Shown: positions 16,081 to 24,553, counted from the first letter of the stretch. The stretch: 64,000 nt of DNA from PALSA-505 sp036267135 (GCA_036267135.1 DATAWQ010000155.1:1-64000); one strand, 5' to 3'. Translations and numbers: made by a program. The notes: generated by a model from the sequence alone, not told the origin.

Positions 16081-18015
16081 TCACGCTGTGGGCCCTTGGC
16101 CTGCTGGGGCCAGCCGGTACACCGGCACGCCGTCGGCCTGGTAGTCGAACCGGAACCCAACCGCCCGCAGATAGTGCAGGATCACCGGGGTGTGCGACCA
16201 CACGATCGCCCAGCCGACGTCCATCCGGCGCGCGTCGAGCCTGGCCGCCGCCAGCCGGCCCGCGTCACCCTTCGCCGAACTCAGCAACTCGCGGTACAGG
16301 GCAGCCGGATGGTCCTGGGCCGCCATCAGGTCACCGTAGAACGGGTGCCGCAGCACCTCGGCCAGGATCCGCGCGGGCAGCCTGGACACGTAGGCGATGA
16401 CCCGCGGATGGCCGTCCGCGGTGGCCAGCACCTGGGCCTGGGGGTCGAACGGGGCGCCCTCGCCGGGCAGCGGCACGGCGCTGCGCACCCCGAACGGGAC
16501 GTCCACGACGATCGACCGGGAGTGGTCGGCGGCGATGGGACCGTCGAGCGCGGGCAGCGCGGCCGGCATGGCGACCAGCGGCACATTCTGCGCTCCTACG
16601 CTGCCCATCTCCAGGATGGCGAGCACGGACACGACCACCAGAGCCGGGGGGAGGTGGCGGCGCAGCCAGTCCACCCCGGCGGCCGCGAGCAGCGCCGCGG
16701 GCACCAGGCCGAGCTCGGTGAGCCGGTCGGGCTCGCGGAAGGAGGACAGCGCCGGTATCCGGACCACCCAGGTGAACGGCATGATCAGCGATACCCGGAG
16801 GCCGTGCCAGGTCTGCGCCAGCGGGATGAACGTGATGTGCTGGTTGATGCCGATCGCGGTGCCCAGGGCCAGCACCGAGCTGCCGATCCAGAGCAGGGCC
16901 AGCGGTTTGGTGCCGCGCCGCCGCCAGAACACGGCGAGACCGAACAGCGCGAGCGCGGACAGCACCCAGCCGTAGCAGACCATCGTCAGGCTGATCGGGC
17001 CGGTGCTGTAGTAGTAATGGTGCAACTGGCCCAGGCCGAACGCGGCCACCCGTGGCGACGGGGCGAACATCTGCTGCACGGTGGCGACATACGTCTTGTA
17101 GTCCCAGGAAAGGGCGGCCTGCGAAGCGGTGGCGTCCCCGGCCCTGGTCTGCTGGATCGTGGCGATGAACTGCGGGCTGCCGACCACCGCGAACGCCAGC
17201 CCTGCGAACACCACCGAGCGCAGCTTGACCAGGACCTGATCTCCGCCGCGGGCCGGACGGCGCAGCAGCCACGGCAGCAGCGCCAGCGCCCCGAGCAAGC
17301 CGGCCAGGATCGCCGTCTCCTGGTCGATCAGCACCAGCGCGCCCAGCACCACGCCCAGCCGCACGGCGCGCGGCCAGCCCGGCCTGCGGCTCAGCCGCAC
17401 CGCGCACTCGAGCACCACTGGAATCAGGATCCCGCCCACCGCTAGCTGCAGCGTGAACCAGGCGTTCCAGGTCATGATGGTGGACAGGCCGAAGAACGCG
17501 CCGGCCGCGATCGCGCCGGTCTGCGTCGGCAGCCACAGCCGGGCCACCCGGTACATCGTGTAGCAGGTCAGGCCGGGCGCGATGACCGTCAGCAGGTTGA
17601 TGCTGAGGGCCGGGCCGAACGCGAGCGTGAACGGCGTCATCACCACGCCGGGCAGCGGCATCAGCGTGTGGAAGGCCAGCGGGACCCCCACCGGGGCGGC
17701 CTGGTAGCGGCTGAAGTAGGGGTTGCTCAGGTGGGTGACCGAGCGCGCCATCCACCAGAAGTCCCAGGAGTAAAGCCCGGAGTCCCGTTCCCTCGGCAGC
17801 ATCTGCCGGAACAGATAGAGCGCACGGGTCCAGTTCCCGATGAAGCCGGCGATCAGGTAGCCGGCGAGCAGCACGGCATGGACGGCGGCCGGGCGGCGGA
17901 CCTCAGACAGCCGCGGCCACCGCCACCGCGACGTCCGCCCGGCGGCCGGGGCGCCGGCGCCGACGGCCGCATCCAGCATGCGCGCTCCGCGGCCAGGTGG
18001 CACCTCGTCATCCAT
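16081..18015 (-). CDS. polytopic membrane protein, GT-C/YfhO-like
   Basis: A 644-residue membrane protein with about 10-12 hydrophobic segments and a soluble C-terminal region of ~170 residues. After TM1 an acidic extracytoplasmic loop reads LPRERDSGLYSWDFWWMARS; an acidic loop at this point, followed by short Pro-rich segments, is typical of GT-C glycosyltransferases that use polyprenyl-phosphate sugars, and of YfhO-like proteins. No function is assigned beyond a likely role in cell-envelope glycan or lipid modification. ATG 18015 gives a cytoplasmic basic N-terminus; TTG 18057 is less likely. Its 3' end abuts the conservon upstream region; both are on the same strand but widely spaced. Confidence 0.7.
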   Translation of the reverse strand: MDDEVPPGRGARMLDAAVGAGAPAAGRTSRWRWPRLSEVRRPAAVHAVLLAGYLIAGFIGNWTRALYLFRQMLPRERDSGLYSWDFWWMARSVTHLSNPYFSRYQAAPVGVPLAFHTLMPLPGVVMTPFTLAFGPALSINLLTVIAPGLTCYTMYRVARLWLPTQTGAIAAGAFFGLSTIMTWNAWFTLQLAVGGILIPVVLECAVRLSRRPGWPRAVRLGVVLGALVLIDQETAILAGLLGALALLPWLLRRPARGGDQVLVKLRSVVFAGLAFAVVGSPQFIATIQQTRAGDATASQAALSWDYKTYVATVQQMFAPSPRVAAFGLGQLHHYYYSTGPISLTMVCYGWVLSALALFGLAVFWRRRGTKPLALLWIGSSVLALGTAIGINQHITFIPLAQTWHGLRVSLIMPFTWVVRIPALSSFREPDRLTELGLVPAALLAAAGVDWLRRHLPPALVVVSVLAILEMGSVGAQNVPLVAMPAALPALDGPIAADHSRSIVVDVPFGVRSAVPLPGEGAPFDPQAQVLATADGHPRVIAYVSRLPARILAEVLRHPFYGDLMAAQDHPAALYRELLSSAKGDAGRLAAARLDARRMDVGWAIVWSHTPVILHYLRAVGFRFDYQADGVPVYRLAPAGQGPTA

Positions 18016-18146
18016 GAGGTCATTCTTGCGCCCGGGGAGCCCAGCCACAGGCAGCAACCACCATCACAAGGCTGCGGCCCCGGTGATCTCCGCCAGTCCG
18101 GGAAGGCCGCGGCGGTCTTGGTGCGCCAACCGCCGGCCCGCCGAGC

Positions 18147-18236
18147 TTCAGCGCACCAAACTTCAGCGCACCAAACTTCAGTGCTGCAAGGTTCAGTGCT
18201 GCAAGCTTCAGTGCTGCAAGATTCAGTGCAGCAGGT
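18147..18236. repeat. six-copy 15-bp tandem repeat
   Basis: Six direct units: two of TTCAGCGCACCAAAC, three of TTCAGTGCTGCAAG plus one variable base, and one of TTCAGTGCAGCAGGT. It lies in the gap between a membrane-protein gene (minus) and the SIMPL gene (plus). The period keeps an open frame on both strands, but no gene covers it. There are no spacers, so it is not a CRISPR array. Confidence 0.85.
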
Positions 18237-18361
18237 TGAGCGTGTTGATGGCGTCGTCCACGTAGTAGACGCCGCTGGCGCCCGGCGCCGCTGCCCTAAC
18301 ACGGGCGCGATCGCCATCGGGTTCACCGCAGCAGCGCAACCGCAGGAGTACAAAGGACGTC
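18237..18361. promoter_or_regulatory. upstream region of SIMPL gene
   Basis: About 125 bases between the 15-bp repeat array and the SIMPL start. A GGA ribosome-binding site precedes the ATG at 18362 by five bases. No promoter boxes are clear. Confidence 0.3.
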
Positions 18362-19066
18362 ATGACTGAAGCACTGGACCCGGCGAGAGCCGGGGGGCCG
18401 CCGCGGTCGCCAACCGTGATCGTGCGCGGGGAGGCCACCGTCGAGACCAGCCCCGAGATCGTGGAGTTCGCCGTCAGCGTGCGGGCCAGGGCGAGGGACC
18501 GGCGGGAGGCGCTGGCCAACCTGTCGCGGCGCAACGACGAATTCCTGGCCCTGGTGAGGACGTTCGGCGAGGCCATCGAGAAGACCGAGACCAGCGGGGT
18601 GTCGGTCTACCCCGAGCTGCGCCGGGGCCGGGACGAGAAGGTGCGCTGGTACCGGGGGGCAGTGCGGGTCCGGCTGACCGTCGCGGACTTCTCGGTGGCC
18701 GGGGAGCTGGCCGGCCGGGTCTCGGACCAGGAGATGTGTGAGCTGGAAGGGCCGTGGTGGGGTCTGCGGCCAGGCTCGCCGGTCTACCGCGAGGCCAGGC
18801 TGAAGGCGGCCAGGGCCGCGGTGACCAGGGCGGCCGAGTACGCCGAGGCGGTCGGCGGCACGCTGACCGGCCTGATCGAGCTGGCCGACACCGGTATGAG
18901 CGGCCGCGGGCACGTGGCGGCCTTCAGCGCGCGCGCCCGCCGGTCCCCCTCGGACGAGCCCGAGGACGGGCCCGCCGTCATCGACCTGGAGCCGGAGACT
19001 CAAGTCGTCGAGGCCGCCGTCGAAGCCAGGTTCTCGATGACGCAGCCGTCGTCGCTGGGAGCCTGA
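18362..19066 (+). CDS. SIMPL domain (DUF541) protein
   Basis: A 234-residue SIMPL/DUF541 protein. The domain begins at about residue 18 with PTVIVRGEATVETSPEIVEF and contains ANLSRRNDEFLALVRTFGEA, then a strand-rich second half ending in QVVEAAVEARFSMTQPSS. Most members are exported, but no signal peptide is visible here; the family is linked in some bacteria to oxidative stress or membrane-associated functions without a defined activity. ATG at 18362 has GGA five bases upstream. It is followed after 6 bases by the HpnB-like gene, so the two are likely co-transcribed. Confidence 0.85.
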   Translation: MTEALDPARAGGPPRSPTVIVRGEATVETSPEIVEFAVSVRARARDRREALANLSRRNDEFLALVRTFGEAIEKTETSGVSVYPELRRGRDEKVRWYRGAVRVRLTVADFSVAGELAGRVSDQEMCELEGPWWGLRPGSPVYREARLKAARAAVTRAAEYAEAVGGTLTGLIELADTGMSGRGHVAAFSARARRSPSDEPEDGPAVIDLEPETQVVEAAVEARFSMTQPSSLGA

Positions 19067-19072
19067 GCCCGG

Positions 19073-20344
19073 GTGCTCGCCCTGGCCGCGCTGACCGGGC
19101 TGGCCGCGCTGGCCTGGATCTACCTGGTCGCCTGCCACGGCGGATACTGGCTGACCGGGCAGCGCCTACCAGATCAGCGCCTACCAGATCAGCGCCTACC
19201 AGACCAAGGCCTACCAGACCAAGGCCTACCAGACCAAGGCCTGCCCCGGGCCAGCCGGGCGCCGGTCCGCTGGCCCTCGGTGAGCGCGGTGGTGCCGGCC
19301 CGCGACGAGGCCATGATGCTGCCGGTCACGCTGCCGACGCTGCTCGGCCAGGACTACCCGGGTGAGTTCGAGGTGATCCTGGTGGACGACGGCAGCTCGG
19401 ACGGCACGGCCGAGACCGCCGAGCGCCTCGGCGCGGGTGCGGCCCGCAAGCTGCGGGTGATCGCGGGCAGCCCGCCACCGGCGGGATGGGCCGGCAAGGT
19501 GTGGGCGATGGCCCAGGGCGCGAAACAGGCCGGGCCGGTGGACTACCTGTTGTTCACCGACGCCGACATCGCCTACCGGCCCGGCACGCTGGCCGCCCTG
19601 GTCACCGCCGCCGAAGGCGACGACAGGGATCTGGTCTCCCAGATGGCGCTGCTGCGGGCCGCCTCGCCCTGGGAGCGGGTCGTGGTGCCGGCCTTCGTCT
19701 ACTTCTTCGCCCAGCTCTATCCGTTCCGGCGGGTGAACCGGCCGGGTGGGCGGACCGCGGCCGCGGCCGGCGGCTGCATGCTGATCCGCCGCGAACCCCT
19801 GGAGGCCTCCGGCGGGCTGGCCGGCATCCGCGGTGCCCGCATCGACGACGTGGCCCTCGGCCGCCAGATCAAGCGGCACCGGCCGGGTGGGCGCGGCTGG
19901 CTCGGCCTGACCACCGACGTGACCAGCGAGCGGCCGTACCCGGGGCTGGCCAGCCTGTGGCAGATGGTGGCCCGCAGCGCCTACACCCAGCTCAGGCACT
20001 CGCCGCTGCTGCTGGCCGGGACGATCGTCGGCCTGCTCTGGCTCTACCTGCTCCCACCGGCCGCGGCCGTGGCCGGACTGGCTGTGCTAGTTACGAATGG
20101 GCTGGCTACCGGCGGTGGTGCGGCCGCCGCCTGGTGCGCCGGGGCGGGGCTGGTCGGCTGGGCGCTGATGACCGCCAGCTTCGTCCCGATGCTGCGGCTG
20201 TACCGGCTCAGCCCGCTGCGCGCGCCCACGCTGCCGCTGATCGCCACCCTCTACGCCGTGATGACGTTCGACTCCGCCCGCCGCCACCACGCGGGCCGCG
20301 GCGGCGAGTGGAAGGGCAGGCTCAGCCCGCAGCCGCCGCCATGA
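19073..20344 (+). CDS. hpnB: HpnB-type glycosyltransferase family 2
   Basis: A 423-residue membrane-bound GT2. After TM1 comes a 15-bp repeat-encoded spacer (QRLPD/QGLPD units), then the GT-A domain: SAVVPARDEAMMLPVTLP, VILVDDGSSDGTAE (nucleotide site), LLFTDADIAY (DxD-like), and the hallmark AAAAGGCMLIRREPLEASGG and RIDDVALGRQIK of hopene-associated HpnB. Two or three TM helices end the protein. HpnB is usually found with squalene-hopene genes, but none are adjacent here, so the acceptor is uncertain. GTG at 19073 lies 6 bases after the SIMPL stop. The 3' end overlaps the convergent amidase by 23 bases. Confidence 0.8.
   Translation: MLALAALTGLAALAWIYLVACHGGYWLTGQRLPDQRLPDQRLPDQGLPDQGLPDQGLPRASRAPVRWPSVSAVVPARDEAMMLPVTLPTLLGQDYPGEFEVILVDDGSSDGTAETAERLGAGAARKLRVIAGSPPPAGWAGKVWAMAQGAKQAGPVDYLLFTDADIAYRPGTLAALVTAAEGDDRDLVSQMALLRAASPWERVVVPAFVYFFAQLYPFRRVNRPGGRTAAAAGGCMLIRREPLEASGGLAGIRGARIDDVALGRQIKRHRPGGRGWLGLTTDVTSERPYPGLASLWQMVARSAYTQLRHSPLLLAGTIVGLLWLYLLPPAAAVAGLAVLVTNGLATGGGAAAAWCAGAGLVGWALMTASFVPMLRLYRLSPLRAPTLPLIATLYAVMTFDSARRHHAGRGGEWKGRLSPQPPP
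19160..19245 (+). repeat. 15-bp tandem repeat in hpnB spacer
   Basis: Five full 15-bp units and a partial one, alternating between CAGCGCCTACCAGAT and CAAGGCCTACCAGAC, encode (Q-R/G-L-P-D)n between the first TM helix and the catalytic domain. Units are near identical, so copy number is probably variable between strains. Confidence 0.85.
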
Positions 20345-21452
20345 TCCGGCCCACGCCGATGAGCGTCTCCTCGCCCCCGCTGGGCCCGACGAGCTGCAGG
20401 GAAGCGGGAAGGCCGTCTCCCTTAGCGGCTACGGGCAGAACGAGCGCGGGCAGCCCGGCCAGGTTGATGGGCCCGGTCAGCGCGGTCAGCCAGGTGCGGC
20501 GCTCGTCGAGCAGCGGCGGTGGCGTCGCCAGCGTGGGCAGCGCCAGCACGGGGAAGCGGTGCAGCGCGCCGTCGAGCAGTTCGCGCAGCGCGGCCTGTTC
20601 GCGCCGGGCGCTCGTCACCTCGCCGGGGACGATCTGGGCGCCAATCTGCATGTTGCGCTGGTTCCGCGCGCACAGCCTGTCTGCGTCAGGAAGCAGGTGC
20701 GCGTTGGACAGGTACCCCTCGTGGTCGATGAGGACGGCCAGTGCGTCCAGCGCCGCGCCGAAGTCGGCGCCGGGCACGTCCTCGGCGGCGAACCCGGCGG
20801 CGGCCAGCACCGCGTCGACGGCAGCGTCGATCTCCGGCCTGATCGCGATGGCCGGGTCCACCGGCCGCAGCCTGCCCACGCGCATCGGGCCGTCGTAGGC
20901 CGGCGCGACGAAGCCGGGCTCCATCAACCGCATGCCCAGCTCCACCGCGGCCACGTCGCGGCCCAGCGGCCCCACCGTGTCCAGCGAGGGCGCCAGCGGG
21001 TACACCCCGCCGGTGGGGACACGGCCCCAGGTCGTTTTCAGCCCCACGATCCCGCAGCAGGCCGCCGGGACGCGGACCGAGCCGCCGGTGTCGGTGCCGT
21101 AGCCCACGTCCGCCTGCCCGGTGGCCACGGCGACCGCGGACCCGCTGGACGAGCCGCCGGGGACCCGCGTGGCGTCCAGCGGGTTCACCGGCGTGCCCGA
21201 CCACTCGTTGATGCCGTCGGCGGACCAGCACAGCTCGGTCAGGTTGGTCTTGCCCACGATCACCGCGCCGGCCCGGCGGGCCGAGGCCACCACGGGCGCG
21301 TCATCGGTGGCGGCCACCGCTCGCTCGGCGATCACCGGGCAGCCCACCGTGGTCGGCAGCCCGGCCACGTCGATGCAGTCCTTGACCGCGACCCTGGGGC
21401 CGGGCTCCGCGGGCGCTCCGGGTGCGTCCAGGCGCACCAGCCACGTCGTCAT
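20322..21452 (-). CDS. amidase signature enzyme
   Basis: A 376-residue amidase signature (AS) hydrolase, a little short for the family (usually 450-500). The catalytic triad is visible: Lys in RVAVKDCIDVAG (about residue 24), cis-Ser and Ser nucleophile in RVPGGSSSGSAVAVATGQAD and YGTDTGGSVRVPAACCG. It hydrolyses a carboxamide or related bond; the substrate is unknown. ATG 21452 begins MTTWLVRL. It is followed (upstream on the same strand) by an XRE-cupin regulator 27 bases away, so the two may be co-transcribed from the divergent promoter at 22.1 kb. Confidence 0.88.
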   Translation of the reverse strand: MTTWLVRLDAPGAPAEPGPRVAVKDCIDVAGLPTTVGCPVIAERAVAATDDAPVVASARRAGAVIVGKTNLTELCWSADGINEWSGTPVNPLDATRVPGGSSSGSAVAVATGQADVGYGTDTGGSVRVPAACCGIVGLKTTWGRVPTGGVYPLAPSLDTVGPLGRDVAAVELGMRLMEPGFVAPAYDGPMRVGRLRPVDPAIAIRPEIDAAVDAVLAAAGFAAEDVPGADFGAALDALAVLIDHEGYLSNAHLLPDADRLCARNQRNMQIGAQIVPGEVTSARREQAALRELLDGALHRFPVLALPTLATPPPLLDERRTWLTALTGPINLAGLPALVLPVAAKGDGLPASLQLVGPSGGEETLIGVGRIMAAAAG

Positions 21453-21479
21453 GGCTCCATCCTCGCCGGTCAGGCCCGG

Positions 21480-22073
21480 CTACGTCCCGGCGGGTGGGAC
21501 GACCACGACCATGGTCATCTGCACCGGCTCCCCGCCCTGGTTCGTGTACTTGTGTGGCAGCCCGCCGGAGAATCTGGCGCACTCGTCCGGGCCGACCTGC
21601 TGCTGCCGGCCAGCCACGGTGAGGGTGAGGGTCCCCGCGGTCACCCAGGCCACCTCGCGGGTGGCCGGGGCGTGCGCGTCGCCGCCGAAGGACTCGCCCG
21701 GGTTGACCTCCCAGCGCCACAGCTCAATGGCCCAGGGCGGGTCGGTGGCCGCGATGATCGTCCCCGTCCCGCCGGCCGGCCCGTGCCAGAGCACCCGGGT
21801 CGCGTCGATCCCGGAAATCCGGACCGTGGGCTCGTCGCTGATCTCCACCAGCTTGGTGACCGGGACGCCGAAGGCATCGCTGATCCGCGCCAGCGTGCCC
21901 AGGCTCGGATTGGAGCGGCCCTGCTCGACCGCGACCAGCACCCCCTTGCTTACCCCCGAGCGCACGGCGAGGTGGTCGAGCGACCAGCCCCGTTCGGTGC
22001 GCAGGGCCTGCAGGGTGCGGGCCACCGCACCGCTGATGTCGGCAGGATCGGTCATTAATTGACTTTCGGTCAT
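21480..22073 (-). CDS. XRE-cupin transcriptional regulator
   Basis: A 197-residue protein with an XRE helix-turn-helix at about residues 18-72 (TERGWSLDHLAVRSGVSKGV then LARISDAFGVP) and a C-terminal cupin (PGESFGGDAHAPATREVAWV; the metal-site His residues are partly replaced). Such regulators bind small effectors through the cupin and often control neighbouring transport or amine/amino-acid genes. It is divergent from an EamA exporter. ATG 22073 or ATG 22055 are both plausible. Upstream a palindromic TATAC box is shared with the divergent promoter, so autoregulation is likely. Confidence 0.85.
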   Translation of the reverse strand: MTESQLMTDPADISGAVARTLQALRTERGWSLDHLAVRSGVSKGVLVAVEQGRSNPSLGTLARISDAFGVPVTKLVEISDEPTVRISGIDATRVLWHGPAGGTGTIIAATDPPWAIELWRWEVNPGESFGGDAHAPATREVAWVTAGTLTLTVAGRQQQVGPDECARFSGGLPHKYTNQGGEPVQMTMVVVVPPAGT

Positions 22074-22080
22074 GACGGCC

Positions 22081-22118
22081 GGTCGGTATACTGAACTAAG
22101 TGTTACATTATTCCGACC
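22081..22118. promoter_or_regulatory. divergent promoter/operator, XRE-cupin and EamA
   Basis: An inverted repeat GGTCGG (22081-22086) / CCGACC (22113-22118) flanks a -10-like TATACT (22087-22092). Read rightwards, the -10 would start a leaderless transcript at the GTG at 22100; read leftwards, the partly palindromic TATACC precedes ATG 22073. Probable binding region of the XRE-cupin regulator. Confidence 0.45.
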
Positions 22119-22144
22119 GTACCCCCGTTCTGAGGCCAGCCCGC

Positions 22145-23005
22145 ATGGTAGCGATCTTCGCACTCACCGCCGCGGTTCTCTACGGCACCGCGGACTTCCT
22201 GGGCGGCGCGGCTTCCCGGCGGGTGTCGGCCATCGCGGTGCTCAGCGTGACCGCCCCGTTCGGTGAACTGGTGGTGCTCGTCGCGGCGTTGCTGGCCGGC
22301 GGGCCGCTGCGGATGGCGGGGCTGTGGTGGGGTCTGGCCGGAGGCGCGGCGGGCGGGGCCGCCCTCATCGTCTTCTACGCGGGCCTGGCCGCGGGCCCGA
22401 TGAGCGTGGTGGCGCCCGTGTCCGCGCTGGTCTCCACGGTGCTGCCGGTGGGCGTGGCCATCGCGCAGGGGGAGCGGCTCACCCCGGTGGTGGTGGCGGG
22501 CGGCCTGCTCTGCCTGGTCGCGATCACGCTGGTGAGCATGGAGGGCGGGAAGCCGGCGAGGGGGGAAGGGGCGCCGGGTGGGGCCAGACGCGGCCGTGGG
22601 CTCGCCTGCGGCATCGCGGCCGGGGTCGGCTTCGGCCTGTTCTTCCTGTTCATGCGCGACGCCGCGACCACCGGCGTGCTCTGGCCCGCCGCGGAGGCCC
22701 GGCTGGCGGGTGCCGTCGTCGGGCTGTCCGCCGCCGCGCTGACCAGGACCAGGCCGGTGTGGCTGGGCGCGGGCCGCCGCGTGTTCGTGATGGCGCTGGT
22801 CTCCGGCGCCTTCGACGCCACCGCCAACATCTGCTACGTGCTGGCCACCAGGGCCGGGCTGTTCGGCCTGGCCGTGGTCATCACCTCGCTGTACCCGGGG
22901 GTGACCGTGCTGCTGGCCCGGGTGACCTTCGGGGAGCGGATGCGGTCGGTGCAACGGGCTGGGCTGCTGCTCGCCGCGGTCGGGATCGTCCTGCTCACCG
23001 CCTGA
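22145..23005 (+). CDS. EamA/DMT-family transporter
   Basis: A 286-residue membrane protein with about ten hydrophobic segments in two repeated EamA halves, the standard DMT exporter layout. The first half starts MVAIFALTAAVLYGTADFLG and has FYAGLAAGPMSVVAPVSALV; the second repeats as CYVLATRAGLFGLAVVITSL then YPGVTVLLARVTFGERM. It probably exports small metabolites or amino acids. The divergent XRE-cupin gene is its likely regulator. ATG 22145 is chosen by family alignment; GTG 22100 would give a 15-residue longer, leaderless product. Confidence 0.85.
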   Translation: MVAIFALTAAVLYGTADFLGGAASRRVSAIAVLSVTAPFGELVVLVAALLAGGPLRMAGLWWGLAGGAAGGAALIVFYAGLAAGPMSVVAPVSALVSTVLPVGVAIAQGERLTPVVVAGGLLCLVAITLVSMEGGKPARGEGAPGGARRGRGLACGIAAGVGFGLFFLFMRDAATTGVLWPAAEARLAGAVVGLSAAALTRTRPVWLGAGRRVFVMALVSGAFDATANICYVLATRAGLFGLAVVITSLYPGVTVLLARVTFGERMRSVQRAGLLLAAVGIVLLTA

Positions 23006-23018
23006 CGCGCGCGAGCGG

Positions 23019-23552
23019 TCAGTCGTCGCCCGGGTCGTCCGCGGTGGCGGGGAAGAGCACCATGCACACCTCGAGATAAAGCTGCTCGGGGTAGGGCAGG
23101 TGGTCCACCACCCGCAGCGCCTGGTCCTGGCCGGCGGATTCCAGGATGAACGTGCCGTAACCGAGCAGGCGGGCCTGGAAGTCCCGCTGGAAGCTCATGT
23201 CGGTCACCTTGGTCATCGGCATCATCGCGACCTTGCGGGTGATCCACCCGCTGGTCTGCAGCATGCGCCTGGAGGTAACCACGAAGTAGCTGAACAGCCA
23301 GTTGAGCGTCTGGAAAACCAGGTAGCCGAGCAGCCCGAGCCAGGCCACCCAGATGACCAGAAGCGCGATGCCGTTGCCCCTGGCTACGAACTCGGTGAGC
23401 AGCCCCGCGATGATCAGCCCGATGACGACGTAGCTGATGGGGCCGACGAGCACCGCCGGATGCTTGCGGGTGATGATGACCTGGTGCTCATTGGGCAGCA
23501 AGTACTTACTGACGGATGGCGGCGCGGTGTCGCCGGGAGATACCAGGCGCAT
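23019..23552 (-). CDS. membrane protein with bacterial PH domain
   Basis: A 177-residue protein with two adjacent TM helices (VGPISYVVIGLIIAGLLTEF and IALLVIWVAWLGLLGYLVFQ) followed by a bacterial PH (bPH2, YdbT-like) domain whose typical strand reads YFVVTSRRMLQTSGWITRKV AMMPMTKVTD. The function of such proteins in actinobacteria is undefined. ATG 23552 lies five bases after the stop of the 51-codon gene upstream, so the two are translationally coupled. Confidence 0.8.
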   Translation of the reverse strand: MRLVSPGDTAPPSVSKYLLPNEHQVIITRKHPAVLVGPISYVVIGLIIAGLLTEFVARGNGIALLVIWVAWLGLLGYLVFQTLNWLFSYFVVTSRRMLQTSGWITRKVAMMPMTKVTDMSFQRDFQARLLGYGTFILESAGQDQALRVVDHLPYPEQLYLEVCMVLFPATADDPGDD

Positions 23553-23557
23553 GCATG

Positions 23558-23713
23558 CTACAAAGAAAGTGAGTGCACGAAGCTGGCGAGCGAGTTGCCG
23601 GCGTCATGCAACCCATGGAAGCCGCTGTTCAGCAGGTGCCCCGAGCTGGTCGGCTCGGTGACCAGATAGAACGCCACAAAGATCAGGGCGCCCCACGTGA
23701 GTGCCTTCTTCAC
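23558..23713 (-). CDS. small single-pass membrane protein, 51 aa
   Basis: A 51-codon gene too short for usual ORF listing. It starts with GTG at 23713 behind GGAGGCGAAGG and encodes KKALTWGALIFVAFYLVTEP (TM helix) followed by HLLNSGFHGLHDAGNSLASF, a short amphipathic tail. Start, TM, tail and stop are all coherent, and the stop is five bases before the PH-domain gene. I recall similar small proteins beside PH-domain genes in actinomycetes, but no function is known. Confidence 0.7.
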   Translation of the reverse strand: MKKALTWGALIFVAFYLVTEPTSSGHLLNSGFHGLHDAGNSLASFVHSLSL

Positions 23714-24031
23714 GACCCTTCGCCTCCAACGACAACCTTACGAGCCTGTCGGGCTAACTTAGCTTAGCCCACCATCTTTTTGCGGTAAGTCGCTACTGGG
23801 AGTGATTTTGTGGCTCCGTAGCCACCCTCTATAAACACCCACGATAGCGACATAATCGCCACTTTCTGCTTCATGCCGCTTACGGCCCCGGCCGGCGTGG
23901 CGGACCCCTTGCGCTTGCTTCGTACCCGTAGTGCCGCCGCTCCTAACAGTTACCAGGGGTACTTGGCCGCGATCCCCTGACGGACCCGGTGCCGATCTGA
24001 CACGATTCCGTGATGGCTGCCACTGCATGGG
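23714..24031. other. intergenic with two hairpins
   Basis: About 320 bases between the divergent small membrane-protein gene and the TadA-associated gene. It holds an inverted repeat GGGCTAA/TTAGCCC (23751-23770) and a hairpin GTGGCT-ccgt-AGCCAC (23810-23825), and is AT-rich around 23770-23870. The first hairpin is just upstream of the small gene and may be an operator. No gene was recognised. Confidence 0.45.
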
Positions 24032-24529
24032 ATGACGATGACGGACACTGGCGCGACTGACTTCGCCGTCATCGTCTACCGGGAGGAGGACGCCTGGGAG
24101 GCGGAGATCCTTCCGGTGGCGCTGACCGAGGACCTGGCGGGGCTCATCCAGGCGCTGCGGCAGCAGCCGAGCATCGGCGGCACGATCGGGCTCGCCGCGG
24201 TGGGTGAGGATTTCTTCGTGGCCCTGCGCGTGCGCGGCCGGTCCCTGTCCGTCTTCCTGTCCGACGTGACCGCCGCCGTGGACTGGCCCCTGGCCCGCCA
24301 GGTCCTCGACCACCTCGACATCCCGGTGCCCGACGACGAGGAACTCGACCAGGTGCTCCCGGCGGGGGACCTGTCGATCTTCACCGACCTGGGTGTGGAC
24401 GAGATGGAACTCGGCGCGCTGTCCGGCGACCTCGACCTGTTCCCTGACGAGGTGCTGGCCAGCCTGGCCGCCCGGATGGGCTTCGGCCCGTCCATGGACC
24501 GCGCGCTCGACGCCGTCCTCGGCCCCTGA
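24032..24529 (+). CDS. tRNA adenosine deaminase-associated protein
   Basis: A 165-residue protein of the actinobacterial family always found next to tadA. It has a strand-rich N-terminal half (DFAVIVYREEDAWEAEILPV) and an acidic helical C-terminal half (LDHLDIPVPDDEELDQVLP). No catalytic motif is visible; its role in tRNA editing or something else is not established. ATG 24032 or 24038. It is 24 bases before tadA and clearly in the same transcript. Confidence 0.82.
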   Translation: MTMTDTGATDFAVIVYREEDAWEAEILPVALTEDLAGLIQALRQQPSIGGTIGLAAVGEDFFVALRVRGRSLSVFLSDVTAAVDWPLARQVLDHLDIPVPDDEELDQVLPAGDLSIFTDLGVDEMELGALSGDLDLFPDEVLASLAARMGFGPSMDRALDAVLGP

Positions 24530-24553
24530 CCCTCTCCCCCTAATGGCAGGCAC

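Noticed and set aside
16066..17445. 459-codon plus-strand frame over the GT-C-like membrane gene
   Set aside because: His/Arg/Gln-rich low-complexity translation, antisense to clear TM helices.
18147..18236. CRISPR array or coding repeat
   Set aside because: Direct 15-bp units without spacers, no cas genes nearby; the minus-strand CSTEA-type translation has no gene context.
20559..22058. 499-codon plus-strand frame opposite amidase and XRE-cupin
   Set aside because: His/Arg/Gly-rich antisense frame; both minus-strand genes have complete family motifs.
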